Part shown: piece after piece, positions 33,386 through 45,850 of the stretch | Position numbering within the stretch: the stretch's first letter is position 1 | How the letters are laid out: every line of letters starts with the position of its first letter | NCBI RefSeq assembly: GCF_905475395.1 | Contig: NC_058339.1 | Location: 92,700,520-92,764,519 of the forward strand | Source: Chrysoperla carnea | Lineage: Eukaryota > Arthropoda > Insecta > Neuroptera > Chrysopidae | Direction: 5' to 3' | Length of the DNA: 64,000 bases | Program-made: the position numbers and the translations under genes | The notes under the pieces: generated by a model | What the model saw: only the letters and a program-made list of their open reading frames with translations | Told to the model about the DNA's origin: nothing | The model's database searches: none

Positions 33386-34506
33386 CCCCTCGAAGGGGAT
33401 GGATAAACAATATAACGGTAAAAATACATTGTCAATTGATAAATAAGTAAGTATAAATATTATCAAAGATAATAAATGAGGACTCTAGGATATTTCGAAA
33501 TTAATTTCGATTTTTGTGTATATTACTCGTTGCTAATTTGGTGGCGGACTGCACATTGATTTTTTCATGTATATACAATTTATATTGTTTTAAGTATCTG
33601 TTAAATTGTAATGTTAGTGACGTCAACCAATCAGCTTCATTCATATTGGTAATAATAATTCACAACATAGTTTTTAAGGTGTCTCCGGATTCTGATCTAG
33701 CTATATATCGTAAATTTTATATACAGCTATTTTGTCGAAAGTGCTTTTTATTTTGTTAAAATTTAAATATTGTTGTAATGCACGAACCATATTATTCATT
33801 CATTTGGACATTTCTTTAACTGTCTGGTAATAATGAATAATACCTAGTCCATTAAAAAATCACTTTGTCCATATAACTAACATCTTTTATATATATTATT
33901 ATATTTAAAAACTGGTTTTACAAGGTTTAGAACAGAACAAAAACCAAACACACTATGTATAAGCAACCACAACAACAAAAAACAATAACAAATTTATTTT
34001 TATAATACTTTTATATTAGGTACATTTTTAAATTCAATGATAACAGAAATACTTATTATATATCGTTCTATCATTATTAATCTTTGAATTCGATTTCTTT
34101 GAATTCCGTAAAAAATAATATTCCGTAATATTAATCTTTGAATTTCGTTAAATTTTTATAACACGAGTGCTGAGGGGTTATTAACAACGTACCCTTGTGT
34201 AATTAATTAATAATATTTTTTTGCTTTAGTTTAAAAAAATGATTGTAACTCTGAATTCTTAATAACAACCGATATGAGGTTGTCTCGACCTCATCGTGAG
34301 AGCAAATGGGGCCACGAATGTATTTCAACTACCGAACGGGGTGAAGTTGACACAAAAGAATGAGTTGTTTGTATGAAAGTAATATACTGTCTAACAAATT
34401 TCAAATATTGTTGTTTTGAAATTGAACATAGTTTTAAACAATCTTTTTTTGATTGTCACAACCACATGTGCAGGTTATTAGGTTTATTTAAAAAAAAAAT
34501 ATATTT
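33386..34506. other. Intergenic DNA, nothing recognised
   Basis: AT-rich. GAGTGCTGAGGGGT near 34166 recurs near 59145, hinting at another small dispersed repeat. Confidence 0.35.
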
Positions 34507-34592
34507 CTTCGAGTTGGATTTGAACCAGTAACATAGATTATGATTGATTTTAGTGTCTTAAGTCCAACGCTATACCAACTGCCTTATCGAAG
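34507..34592 (-). pseudogene. tRNA-Leu(TAA)-like sequence
   Basis: On the minus strand there are an A box (AAGGCAGTTGGTATAGC) and B box (GGTTCAAATCC). A 6-bp acceptor (CTTCGA with TCGAAG) bounds 86 nt, a class II length. The anticodon loop CTTAAGA would give TAA (Leu), but its stem TTGGA/CACTA is mostly unpaired. A long T run follows the 3' end on the minus strand, as for a Pol III terminator. Degenerate tRNA or SINE head. Confidence 0.5.
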
Positions 34593-35489
34593 GTTGTTAA
34601 ATATGTTCACAAATATGCTGTATATAATTAAAATAATCAATAAGTTTATTTCAAACTCTCTGTAAATTAATAGTAACAATTTTCATGTAGTTGACACAAC
34701 CACACATTGGCTAGACATGACATGTATGTGCTGGTACTAACTAAATTAAATTAATTTAAAGCAAACGCAAAAGAATATTCTTTGAATTCGTCTATTCGCT
34801 TTATTTACACGATTATATATTCCAACTAAGTATAATTTTATTTTCCATCAATAAAATACATGACTATAAACTAAAATCAATCTCTTTCATAGAAGTAATG
34901 ATTTTATTTATTTAACTTTAGTGATTTTGTATCATTCAATTCATATTTTAAATTCTATCCCATTTTATTGTAAACACAAATATTATCTGTACTTGTTCCA
35001 ATTATTAGGAATTTGTTTTAAAGTATTTTATTTCTTTATTTCAAAATGAAACGACCAACTTCGGAATGAGGTTTTCATTATTTTAATTTTTTTTTTTTTT
35101 TGGTAAAGGGATAATAATAATAAAAGTGATTACAACTACATAGTACAACAATTAATATCCTTACGTTTATGTATACTCTATATTATTAAAATCGCACCGA
35201 TTTAAAATATTCTCATGTGTTCTAATCGCACTCGCAAGCAATGTTATAGTACTAACAATTAGAATGTTTTAACTAGTGTGATATTAAAAACAAAGAGTAT
35301 ACTTACACTTTATTGAACATGCAATAATATAATCTTTCATATTTAATTATATGCATAAAATTATATTTAAAGGTATAAAAATGTTATTATATTTTTTAGC
35401 TCATATACCAACCAACTAATATAACATTTTAATAATAATAATAATACTACCTATAATACTGTACCTGTAATATAAAGTATAATAAATAA
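34593..35489. other. Intergenic DNA, nothing recognised
   Basis: Very AT-rich, with (AAT)n near 35431; no supported feature. Confidence 0.4.
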
Positions 35490-35838
35490 TCTTATATATT
35501 ATTACTCTAGCAAGCTTTTTTCTGTCCTACCCTTATCTTTCTTATTTCTATATCAAACTCCATGATTCACTCCTCATTTCCAAGCTTTTTATGTCTATAG
35601 ATTTAACGAAAAATATACTCACGGACTAAAAATGTATCGCTTAGGAAAAAACACGCTAGAAAAATACTTTGAACGAAAAAATTAGTTTAAATACTTGTTC
35701 TCCTAATATTAATTTAAGAACTTTTGCTTTTTTAATCACTTTTCTACGAAATTTGTTGTTTGCCGTTTTTAGCCACGGGTATAGGGTACCACGGGATGAG
35801 GTAACTACGGAATCGGAATTCCACACGGGTCGAGCTAG
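35490..35838 (+). mobile_element. Non-autonomous Helitron-like element, complete (349 bp)
   Basis: The 5' end is TCTTATATATTATTACTC preceded by A. The 3' end is CTAG (35835-35838) followed by T, so insertion fits the A|T target rule. A GGAAT-CGGA-ATTCC hairpin sits about 13 nt before CTAG. There are no TIRs and no target duplication. Relatives lie at 12039, 45648 and 61592 (minus). Confidence 0.7.
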
Positions 35839-36019
35839 TATATACATATTAATATACCTGTATGTATGTAATCAAATATTTAAATTAATTTTTTTTTATT
35901 TTTAATTCTAAACAAGTGCATTCATTATTATTATAATACAACAAATAATATGTGTGTCATTACATAGGGATATACAGGATGGGTCATTTTATGCTATACA
36001 CTTGAATATCTCGTTTTGT

Positions 36020-36600
36020 AGTTAACCAATCAAAAAAAACATCACGGTCTGACACATCAGAAGGCCGTTTTGGTAGCTCAATCTTTCGAGATATAAAGAA
36101 AAGAGCCTTGAGGTACACCAGCCTTGACATAATATTGGCTCGATGTACTTTGTTAGAGATGAATTCGGATTTTCGGTTAGAAAAATCAGAAATTTCAGAT
36201 TGTAGGTAGGTATGTTAAATTTGGAAAGTTTGAGTATAAGTGCCAAACCGTATCAAAAGCCTTTTCAATGTCCAAAAGGACCATGCTATTGGATTTATTC
36301 TAGTTAAATCTAAAAGATTCACTCACTCACTGTTGTCTTCTTCGATCTGAAACCAAACTGTTGGGAAATAAATTGTCCGTTGATATCTTCATGCGACTGC
36401 CGTTTCAAAACAACTTGTTCCAAGACCTTGCTGAGAGATGGCAGCAAGCTAATGGGTAATACAATTTAAACAAATTCAAGGATATTATGTACAAAAGACT
36501 CCAACATATCTCTAGTGAGAGGAGCATAGAAGTTTTTATTTTATGAAAAACCGTTTAAACTGGTGAGTCTCGCCTGAAAATCCTTCTTATATCAGCTCGA
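36020..36600 (-). pseudogene. LINE ORF2 reverse transcriptase fragment
   Basis: Minus-strand reading gives PISLLPSLSKVLEQVVLKRQ, FISQQFGFRSKKTT, then after stops MVLLDIEKAFDTVW and AGVPQGS. These are the ordered RT motifs of jockey-type LINEs. A deletion separates AFDTVW from AGVPQGS and the catalytic YxDD is not found. Dead. Confidence 0.85.
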
Positions 36601-36896
36601 CTTGTGGAATTATTTGCAGTGTTATTGTGTGTTTTTTTTTGTTTTTTTTTTTGTTTTTGTTTTTGTTTTTTTTTTTAAACTTGGGCATGCAAAACAAAGA
36701 TAAAAACAGTATAAAAAAGTGAAAAAGAGAATATAATGCACAGCAATATAACATTGTATTGTATTACAGTGAATATTATACACTTATACAATTCCAATAC
36801 CTATACCGATATATTTTTCACGTTGAACAACGAACGCGGATTCTTTAATATATTCATCATTATCCAGCTATTATATTCTAAAATTATATGTACTCT

Positions 36897-37315
36897 GTCT
36901 CTCTGGTTATTGCATAGAGATTAAACCATAGAGATGCAAAGTCGCCGCTAAACGGTTTGATCGCAGAGAGTAGCAAATAAGATAGGTTCGTATAGTCTTC
37001 GTCTGAGGTTAGACAAACTGAGCCGAAGGATTTTAACGCTGTTTGACTGTAGGTGAAGATACTAATGCCGCTATACAGGAGAGTGCTATACATTCACATA
37101 TCTCGTAAATAGCCATCACTTCGGCTTGATACACGCTACAGTGATCTAGCAGCTGGAATCCCATCCTCTTCTCTAACTTAGATTATAGCCAAAAAAGTGC
37201 ATATATATATAGTTGTTGCATAGAGATAATACCGTCAAGCTGCAAAGTCTCCGCCAAACGATTTGATTGCAGTAGAGAGAGACATATCAGATAGGCGTGT
37301 ATAGTAGTCTTCGTT
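36897..37315. repeat. Direct duplication of ~110 bp, 309 bp apart
   Basis: TTGCATAGAGAT(T/A)A...GCAAAGTC(G/T)CCGC(T/C)AAACG(G/A)TTTGAT at 36897-37010 recurs at 37206-37315. Confidence 0.65.
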
Positions 37316-37324
37316 TTTCTTATA

Positions 37325-37570
37325 ACTGCTATAACCAAACAAATTATACAACTAGAGAACGCCACTGCCCAAAACTTGCGATATAATGAATGAGAGAGAA
37401 GACTACCAGTGAGTTATTATTGGAGAGACACAAAATCTCTATGCATCATATGGTTATGACATATGACTATGACAAGGACACAGGGGAACTCACTGGCAAT
37501 CTACTCTCTCATTCATCATATCACATCCACTGACATGCTAGCGGATCTCTCGTGCTCTCTAGGTATGCAA
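37325..37570. mobile_element. Foldback MITE family F, copy A
   Basis: The left arm ACAACTAGAGAACGCCACTG...TGAATGAGAGAGAAGACT and right arm (AGTCTACTCTCTCATTCATC-like, then GTGCTCTCTAGG) are inverted. The order and text match copy B at 41719-41990. Confidence 0.65.
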
Positions 37571-37739
37571 AGACAGAATGTCTACAATTTCTGTCTCTTT
37601 TTAACTGGCCAAGACAAGAACTTTCCTATGTCCATTTAGCTCTATAGTATTATCTCTATGGATTGTTGGCGTATAATGGAATGAGAATATGAGATACCTT
37701 GTTGATAATGGAATGATGGTATTGTATTGTGTAGCTCCG

Positions 37740-37860
37740 CCTACAGATTTTAATTTATTCGAACTATAGGTAGTGCTTCCATGTGAGTGATTTTATAATA
37801 ATATAGTTTTAGTGTATACAGAATAGAGTTGTGTTGGTTGAGTTCAAATTCAGTTGTGTT
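37740..37860 (+). promoter_or_regulatory. Candidate promoter of first exon A
   Basis: GTAGCTCCGCCTAC (GC-box-like) and a TTCAGTTGTG initiator with predicted +1 at 37852. No TATA box at the expected spacing. It rests on the leader-like sequence that follows. Confidence 0.3.
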
Positions 37861-38354
37861 TTGTGTTTTAAAACTTGTGTGTTGTGTAGAGAGATGGAGA
37901 TTTCAACTCTAACTTTTAAATTGTTGGATTTCTAGCTTTTTAAACTTACATCTGCCTGTTTTATATTAAAAATAAAAGAGTTAAAATACCCACACTATAA
38001 AAATATACTACAAAGCAACGTTTTTATTATTAATTCTGGCTAAAACAAAAATGATTTTTTTTTTGTGGTTCTACAGTTTGTGTGAAGTGCCATTTAAGTG
38101 ATTAGTTATGTTATTCTGTTTTGTTTAAAAGTGTATTTACAGTGAAATTTAAAAAAAAAAAAACCAGTGATACAACAATAGTTAATTATTAGTTAGTTAA
38201 TTCAGTGAGTGGTTATTTTTTTGGAAAATTAAAATGTTCTATTCTTATTTAAAGTGTGAAGTTCCCTCAAGTGATATTATGCAATATTTAGTGAAAAACT
38301 TGTGATACATCTAAGTGTTATACAGGTCACATGGTATCCTGAGCCATTTGCCAG
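37852..38354 (+). other. Candidate untranslated first exon A
   Basis: Leader-type sequence (GTGTTTTGTG, AGTGAAAT, CCAGTGATACAAC, AAGTGATATT, TAGTGAAAAACTTGTG) ends GCCATTTGCCAG|GTAAAG, a strong 5' splice site at 38355. A minimal upstream ORF, ATG GTA TCC TGA, precedes the donor. There is no long frame. Exon limits and single-exon structure are inferred. Confidence 0.4.
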
Positions 38355-39339
38355 GTAAAGTTTAAAATAGGCCGATTGAACTAAACTTACCTAAAAAAGA
38401 TTGCGATCGTGGGAATAAAATTCTTTACGAAAATTGTACAAAAAGAAATGTAAACGTTAAATAAATACCTTATATACAATTTTATTAACTTACTTTTCTA
38501 AATCTGTATAATACATATAATCTGTTTTCATGGATTTAGTATTTACACACACACAGACACAACATATCTTACATACTTACGTGACAATTTCTACCAATTT
38601 GCTTAGCATGGTAAGCCGCGTTAAGGAACTTCGTTTCAAAAACTTGCTGTGTTTGGGCGCTAGATGGTTGAGGTGTTGATCTTATTTCAATTGATCTTAT
38701 TTCAGATTAAACACGAAGTACTTGTTATTGAAATAAATACAACGTCACTCGAAATAAAATTGTACTCGTATATTAAGATATCTTATTTACAATTAAAAAA
38801 ATATACAATATACTTACATTTCGATAAATAACGATATTTCGATTGCAACACAATCATTGTCAGTAGCTAAATTTATTCATATAACACATTTCAAATTAAT
38901 TTTAACACTTTGATAACATTGTTTGTGCTTATTTTTAAGGGCACAAACAAAGGGATGGTTTACAAAAGCGATCGATTTACGGTAAATAACTCAAACTGAA
39001 CATTTATTTTAATTAAAAAAAAAAAAAGAACATATAATATTAATAACCAAACAACCCAGCCAAGGATATCATAAATCACACATTTTATCATAAAATATTC
39101 TTTCAAATAAAAAATAAAAATAAAAAAGATCTCTTACACAAGTTTTTTAAGATTAAAGTTATATAATTTTTAATGTATATTTTAAATAAAAAATATTTAC
39201 TGACATAGAAACTACTTTAATATTTTCTACTCAAAAAAACCCAATATTCGACTTTAAAAGATTTAACTATTTAAATTAAATAAATTAAATAAAATTTTAA
39301 TTTTAATAATTAAGTATTTCTATTTTTAAATATGAAGAT
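38355..39339. other. Putative intron DNA, nothing recognised
   Basis: AT-rich; no element or coding frame supported. Confidence 0.35.
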
Positions 39340-39746
39340 CAGAAAGTCTAATTTCTTTGAGAGAGGCTTTGTCAAAATAAATCCAGATATCTTTTGAATT
39401 CCAAAAAATAGTTCTAAGTCTGCTGTGAATCAGTGTCACAATAATAGCTTGTTTTAAAAACTTCTTTGTGGATCCAAATGCCATGGAAGTTTAACTTGGA
39501 TTAACAAGTGATATTTTAGTAACTTACATGTGAACTATGCTATTTGATCTCATGATTACCAAATAACAATATATTATATTTTAAATTACGTAAATAAACA
39601 ATTGTTAAGACAGTCTGTTCATTAAATGATGTATTAAATGCCATGGCTAAAGATCATTCAGGCCGCCAGCTGAGCGGCACTGTTTAGTAAAAAGGCTAGG
39701 CTGTTAACTGAAGGGCTAATTAAGGTATTTGGCTACGACATATATA
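39340..39746. mobile_element. TIR transposon family T, copy 3 (right end)
   Basis: AGTCTAATTTCTTTGAGAGAGG...AATCAGTGTCACAATAATAG aligns with copies 1 and 2. The right end AGGCTGTTAACTGAAGGGCT...GGCTACGACATATA is the TIR. The left half is missing. Confidence 0.6.
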
Positions 39747-40009
39747 GAAGATTTAGTACGAAGTTACAGGTATTTTTAAAATTTAACCACAATAAAATTT
39801 CCAATAATTAAAGATTTTTCCTAACTATAATATAACAATAAACATATGAGTAGGTTAGCTATTTAAATGAGATGATGCATTCGTTAAGGTTGTTGAGGCA
39901 GACACAAAAAAATTCCTAGGAATTTAATATGAATTTTAAAACAAACTATACCCATAACGAGATATTAATTTTAATAAAATTATTTAATAAACTTGCATTC
40001 GTGTCTAGA

Positions 40010-40081
40010 ACTCGAATAGCCTAATTGGTAGGGCGCTTGACATGAATCCCAACAGTCCGGGTTCGAGTCCTGTTTCGAGTG
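40010..40081 (+). tRNA. tRNA-like sequence with intact acceptor and broken anticodon stem
   Basis: This 72-nt tRNA-shaped sequence has a perfect 7-bp acceptor (ACTCGAA with TTCGAGT) and a D stem GCCT/GGGC with a TTGG-containing loop. The T arm carries GGTTCGAGTCC. T7 follows shortly after the 3' end (Pol III terminator). The anticodon stem does not pair (CTTGA against CCCAA) and no loop has T at position 33, so no amino acid is assigned. Likely a tRNA pseudogene or SINE head. Confidence 0.5.
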
Positions 40082-41149
40082 TATTTTTTTCAATTCTCTT
40101 TAATTAAAATTATTTAGTTTTAGATTCAATACAGTTTTCATATTTAAATAGATTTATTAAATATTCTAATTTGTCTTTTTATTTTATTAATGTTTTTTGT
40201 TTTTGTTTCAGATTCATCGAAAATTCTCAACACCTTCAAATAAAATAAAGTATGGTATTAAACAATTCAGATGAATGCTTAAAATATGTGTTATTTTTCC
40301 TCCATTTATATTAGCCTTTTTATTAGGCTAAAAATTAACAAAATACATCATAAATATCACGTTGCATCTCTTGGGAATGAACGAGAGAAGTCTATAAATA
40401 GTAGAAAATTCTAAATTAGTCTTTTGATCCGATTTATTGTGAGTGCCTAGACTTCGCAGAAACTTCAGTCCGTTTTTGTCTAAACTGTTCAAACAAAAAA
40501 ATTAATTTTTTAAATCAATAACTAACTTTCTAATTTAAAGTGTTCGTCTATCGATTATGGAGTACAAAGAGCTTTTCATTGAGCTTAAAAACCTAGGTAA
40601 AGTTTAATGTCTGTGTAAGATGTGCGCCTACACTCTCAACATATTTTGCTTGAAGCATTTTTATCGATAAAACTTGTATCAATCCTGTATAGCTCTCTTG
40701 AAAGAAGGCACAAGTTAAACTTTGTCATTCTTTACTTTCGATTTATTTTTACCTAAAGAATTCATTTCCATGAGACACGGTTTCAATTTCTTTGATTTTT
40801 TTTAAGATTCAATAATATATCCTACCTTTTGTTTCGTGCTGTAGCCTATTTTTCTTAAATTTGCACGTTATACAACTAAAATTTTATCATTAATCTGAAT
40901 TGATAGCCGAATAATAAATAAAATTTTTTGTTTGAAGTTAAAAAGTGATTTAAAACACAGTAAAATAAAACATCAAAAAAGAGCAGCTTTAAAGGATACA
41001 TTTGAAAAGTTGTTACGATTTAAATAAAAATAAAAAATAAATACAAAAGTATTTAAAATTACAAGCAACACTAACTGACATCCAGATCAGAGCAGACATG
41101 TGACATTTTTAAAGTTGATAGAACATTATGACGTATTGTGTTGTTTGAG
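40082..41149. other. Putative intron DNA, nothing recognised
   Basis: AT-rich non-coding sequence without supported elements. Confidence 0.35.
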
Positions 41150-41398
41150 TGAGTGAAACAGTAATACATCATACGTAACTATTCTAAAATCAATCCAACC
41201 AAAAATATATATACTTTTATCTTTATCTTACACACATACACAGTGGTTTAGTGCATCATATATATTTGTATTTGAATGTGTTTAAAAGTGTTGTAATTGT
41301 AAATAGAAAGGGCATTATAATACATTTTGGATTTATAAGCTGCATACCTGTTTTTTAAATGGACCCCTAAGTAACACTGGACTATTGCTTATTGCCAG
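41150..41398 (+). other. Candidate untranslated first exon B
   Basis: Leader-like text (GTGAGTGAAACAGTAATAC, GTGTTTAAAAGTGTTGTAATTG) ends CTTATTGCCAG|GTAAGA (donor at 41399). It contains a three-codon uORF, ATG GAC CCC TAA. The last exon bases match exon A (TGCCAG), as expected for alternative first exons joined to one acceptor downstream. The 5' limit is uncertain. Confidence 0.4.
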
Positions 41399-41718
41399 GT
41401 AAGAATAACAATGGAATTCCAATCATTTACTTTACGTTACCCTATACCTATCATCACATCATTTCACAATTTCACATATACTAACTAATATAATTTCATT
41501 TATATTGATCTCCAGTTTTGATCGGGACACTCCCGAAATCCTGTAATCTCTCCCGATATCAACATTAATTCTCCAGAGTTCAATAAAAAAAAATTATTTT
41601 TTGTTTATTAGTTTCATATTCAGGTAAATTCTACAATTCTGAGCAGCTATATTAAATTACTTGATATTTATAAGGTTATTTGAGATAAGGCAAAGTTGAA
41701 AGTTAGCGTTCATTTGTC

Positions 41719-41990
41719 GCTGTGATCACCAAAGAGTTTATACAACTAGAGAACGCCAGGGCTCAAAACTTCAGATATGATGTATGAGAGAGAAGACTGC
41801 TAGTGAGTTCCCCTGTGTCCTTGTCTAATCTATATGTCATTAGCTACATATTGTTTACATTATTGCTATTATGATTATGACAAGGACACAGGAAAACTAA
41901 CTGGCAGTCTACTCTCTCATTCATCATATCGCATCCCATTACAGGCTAGTAGATATCACGTTCTCTATGTATATTACTCTTTGGTTGTGA
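41719..41990. mobile_element. Foldback MITE family F, copy B
   Basis: The arms are near reverse complements from ACCAAAGAG through TAGAGAACG, GAGAGAGAAGACTGC and CCTGTGTCCTTGTC to the matching right arm. The arm is about 90 bp. The interior ATTAGCTACATATTGTTTAC ATTATTGCTATT is the uninterrupted form of the sequence split by the nested MITE at 10935. Confidence 0.75.
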
Positions 41991-44900
41991 CAGGTTAAAC
42001 TGCCAGAACGCGATGTATTTGGTTCATATTGCGAAACGCATCTCCTTTGTCATTTTGTTGGTAAAGACATAAGCAAAATTTGATAAGAGATAGCAATGAT
42101 TCAAAAATCAATCCTGTAGGGTATATCGATTGTGGTCAGGAAAGAATCTTCAATTGATTCACTCTGTACATTCGAGCGTTGAGTATGTTTTGATGCGAGT
42201 ATTGGCTTGAAAATTTTTCTGGATTTTTCACCAGTATGAACTCGAAGTATTGCTCTTCAAATCGGCCTTTATTTTCAGTAGTTTGGAAGTAATTTGCAAT
42301 TAAAGTGTATCTTCGTGTGAGAATGAATGAATGAATATATAAATTTCATCCTACATACAAAAATAAATAAGTATTAGTTTTGATATCACCCGCAAAGTAA
42401 TTAAAACATATTATTATTAATATTAATGGTGTTGTGTGTGTTTTAAATACTTATAATTGGTAACTGAATCAAGGTCTTTCTTATTCACTAACTTACTTAC
42501 TTTACTTAGTGGATGACTAATCCAAAAATATTATTATCCAACTAAATAACGGCGACGACTGACGAGTCAGAGTCACACCAACATTGTATAATCATAGAAC
42601 TAGAGGAGACCAACCAATGTTTATGTAGATGAAGTCATCCACTACACAACTGTATAATACTGCAACTCCAAGGAGCAGTGTAAGAAGCACAGGGAATCAA
42701 AGTTAACTGTATAGTGTAGGCGCTGAGTGGGTTTCGTGTGCATTTACAGGTCCTACCGAACAAGGAGTATATTTCGACCCGTTGAATTCGAATTTTCAAC
42801 TTGCTCATCGATCAGAGTGGGGAATATTGCATAAGGTCGTCGCGTAGCGTTGAGAAAGATTGAAAATAATTTCATTACATTCGATTCGATTTTTATAATG
42901 CTGGGGAGTTCTTGATGTGGACCTCAAGGGTCCTACCAGACTCTATCCACGGCTTGTTTATCTATTTGTTTACTATAGGTACCTTATACCCATTGCTTAG
43001 TACCTTCTTTAGTTTACATGTGCGATCTTATATACAGATAAAAATATAATTGGTTGCTTACTTATTTATTATTTCTATTGAATCGAAAGTAACTGTATTT
43101 ATAAAATAATAAAATAAGTACTTTCTAATATTATTAAAATTTATCGCCAACGAATGAAATACTTTAAATTTACTATTTAAGTAAAATGGACCACTTTTCT
43201 TTATCATGTTAGGCCATAAAGACAATAAAAACAAGATATTTTGTTTTCATAGGCTTTATCTTTTAGGTTCCTTGAACTCATTCTTGACCTTAAGGTATGC
43301 ACGATTTCGTTACAGATAAGAGATAGAAGATAACATTAAATTAGAAAGTTTTTCCTTCCCTTACACAAAAATCCTATCTCATGATCCAATAAATAAAAAT
43401 TCCAATGTATTTTCATGCGCAGATAAATTTTTAGATCCAATTTCCGCCAAATCTATTCGTTAAAAAATTTTTTTATAGGAGAAGGCTTTTTATTTTAAAG
43501 TTTTCTTCTTTCTCTTACCTTTAATGAAATCGAGAACGCCTTTAACTGATCTTCAAGGTAAAAAGACCTTTGATACGAGCTTTTACTTGGAAAATTTTTC
43601 TGTATGAGATTGAACTTGGAAGAAAGACCATTAAAGAATATGGCGGACTTGTGAGACTGTAAATGCACATTGTGAACCAAGACACAACAGTCTCCCATAA
43701 TCATAATGTGTAAAACTGTGTGAGAAATTAGTGCCCCAATCATTATTTACAAATAATATTTTATTCAAAAGTGAATAATACAAATAGACATGATTTCCTA
43801 ATAAAGTCAACAATATAAGAGAGTTGAATAGAATTATTGGAGTTAAGAAAAAGAAGAATAACAAGAGCAAGATTGAGTGAGTGCAACGCCATGGATGAAT
43901 CCATCTATCCAGTGTCCAGTGTCCACATAACATAAAAATCTCAAATCACGATGTTCGTTTACGCTTTCCTCCATCCGTCAGTTTTTTATGGAGAGTGTTG
44001 AAATCACTTCTAGTAAGTTCAAATACTTGTGATAGCTCGTTAGATTTGAAATGATATTTAGAAACATTTTTCGGCACAGAAAAAGTTGTAAAAGGTATAA
44101 ACAATTAAAAATGATAAAAAAGGGTATTTAGTTTTTCCGTAATAGGCGAAATAGTTATTTAGTTTTTGCCTTAAAGAGGAGAAAATTACCAATAAAACTC
44201 CCATTCGCGAAAGTCTATCTCCATTGTTTATAATCCGACTTCCATATGCATGTAATGTCAGTCACGTTTGCCTTTTGTTAAATAAATCATATATCACAAA
44301 GTTTTATGAACACATTTCTTACTACAGAGGGACTAATGCATCAACCATAACTATACTAAAACAAAAATCGTTTAGGTAATTGTATGCATATTATAACACA
44401 AAATAAAACGCCTTTTTGGGTCAAATTTAGTGTCAGTCACATTGAAATCATCCAGATGTGTATTTTTTGGTCCACTTATTAAGGTTTTTTTTTTAAGAGA
44501 AAGGAATGAATTCACTTTTAAATTCTCTCGATAGATGGCAGCGTCTGTTATACAATTTCCCTCAAACAATCTTGTTTTTATTTTGTGTAAGTATTAAACA
44601 GATGGCACTGTGTTTCAATTTCAAATATTAATGAATGTGTTGAATAATTTAGTATCATATTAATTTATTCTAATATAAGTGAGTCACAACAACGTATGAA
44701 CGGGTCAGCTAGTTGATATATAAGATAAAGACTTGACAAAATGAACTGATCTTTAAAGTTGACATTCATCAAACTATAAATAGAAGGACTGTATTTTTTA
44801 TTTATAGACATTACATTATTATTACATTATATTGTATAATGTATGATGTACGGTGTATGATGAATATATACATTTTTAAAAAAAAGTTTCATTTGTGTGT

Positions 44901-45224
44901 GTCTGTTTAGTTTTGATAACATTCCACATTTATATCCATATCGATATCCATATCCACATCCGGCATTCAATATTTGTTTGTATGTGATTTAATTCATTTT
45001 TATATTACTGCTTTTTTTTCTATACCTATCTATGTATTAAGGATTTTTCCAAATTAGTGTATGAAATTAATTGAGACTTACGTTTCAAATTTTTAGAGTG
45101 GATTCTGTTAAAACTTAGGAAAAAATTTGACGAAAATTAAGAGTGAAATTTTTCGATATTTACCATAGTTTTTGAAGTCTATGTGTGATGTGATGTGAGT
45201 GATGCCTAAAGATTTAGAGAAAAT
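41991..45224. other. Intergenic or intronic DNA with scattered small repeats
   Basis: 42720-42960 is a GC-richer, unassigned block (TATATTTCGACCCGTTGAAT; CATAAGGTCGTCGCG). GAATGAATGAAT lies near 42320. CGGGTCAG|CTAG|T near 44703-44713 could be the 3' end of a second Helitron-like family, but no matching 5' end was found. No gene is supported. Confidence 0.3.
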
Positions 45225-45425
45225 CAGTTATAGAAGAAATAACACACAAATGTCATTTATTTTTTCATCACTTTAAAAGTATTTTATGGAAAAACCAGTG
45301 TCGCTTGTTTGATTTTCTTTATAGGAAAATATTTGTCATGCTTTTAACTAATGAATATTACTTTTTCAAAGTTATCCTAAGATAATTAGTCTTGTTACAT
45401 AATAAAACATACCTTTAAAAAAACT
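45225..45425. repeat. Dispersed repeat, paired with 23975-24175
   Basis: Same ordered blocks as 23975-24175, including CTTTTAACTAATGAATATTA. Confidence 0.6.
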
Positions 45426-45647
45426 TTAAAATTGCCTTGGCGCTTGTCCATGCTTAAGAGTGAATATTTCGATTAAAATTTGTCTAAAATGATTTATTTT
45501 AATATTTCTTATAAAAATATATTTGAAATCTAGATAGCAAATTCGAAGGCTAATAAGTAAATTATGTTAAAATTTAAAAAAAAAAAAAGAATTTGTTTGA
45601 TGTTAGAGCGTCAATGAAACAAGTTGTACTGATAATGATAAAAAAAA

Positions 45648-45850
45648 TCTTATATATTAATACTCTAGCAAGTTTTTTTCTGTCATACCCTTATCTTACT
45701 TATGCCTTAATAAACTTCTATGAATTATCCCTCACTTTCAAGCTTATTATGTTTAGGTTTGACGAAAAGTATACACACGGTCTAAAAATGTAACGCTTAG
45801 GAAAAAACACGCTAGACAGAGAGAACGTAATTCGGCACGAGTCGAACTAG
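45648..45850 (+). mobile_element. Helitron-like element, short copy (203 bp)
   Basis: A|TCTTATATATTAATACTC at the start and GTCGAACTAG|T at the end, with the interior matching 35490-35838 (GGAAAAAACACGCTAGA). It lacks about 140 bp near the 3' end, including the clear hairpin. Confidence 0.7.

Noticed and set aside
43495..43933. Two overlapping minus-strand open frames of 82 and 100 codons
   Set aside because: Low-complexity hydrophobic composition, no splice or promoter context, no recognisable domain.
44703..44713. CGGGTCAGCTAGT as a Helitron 3' end
   Set aside because: No 3' hairpin and no matching TC 5' end could be found.
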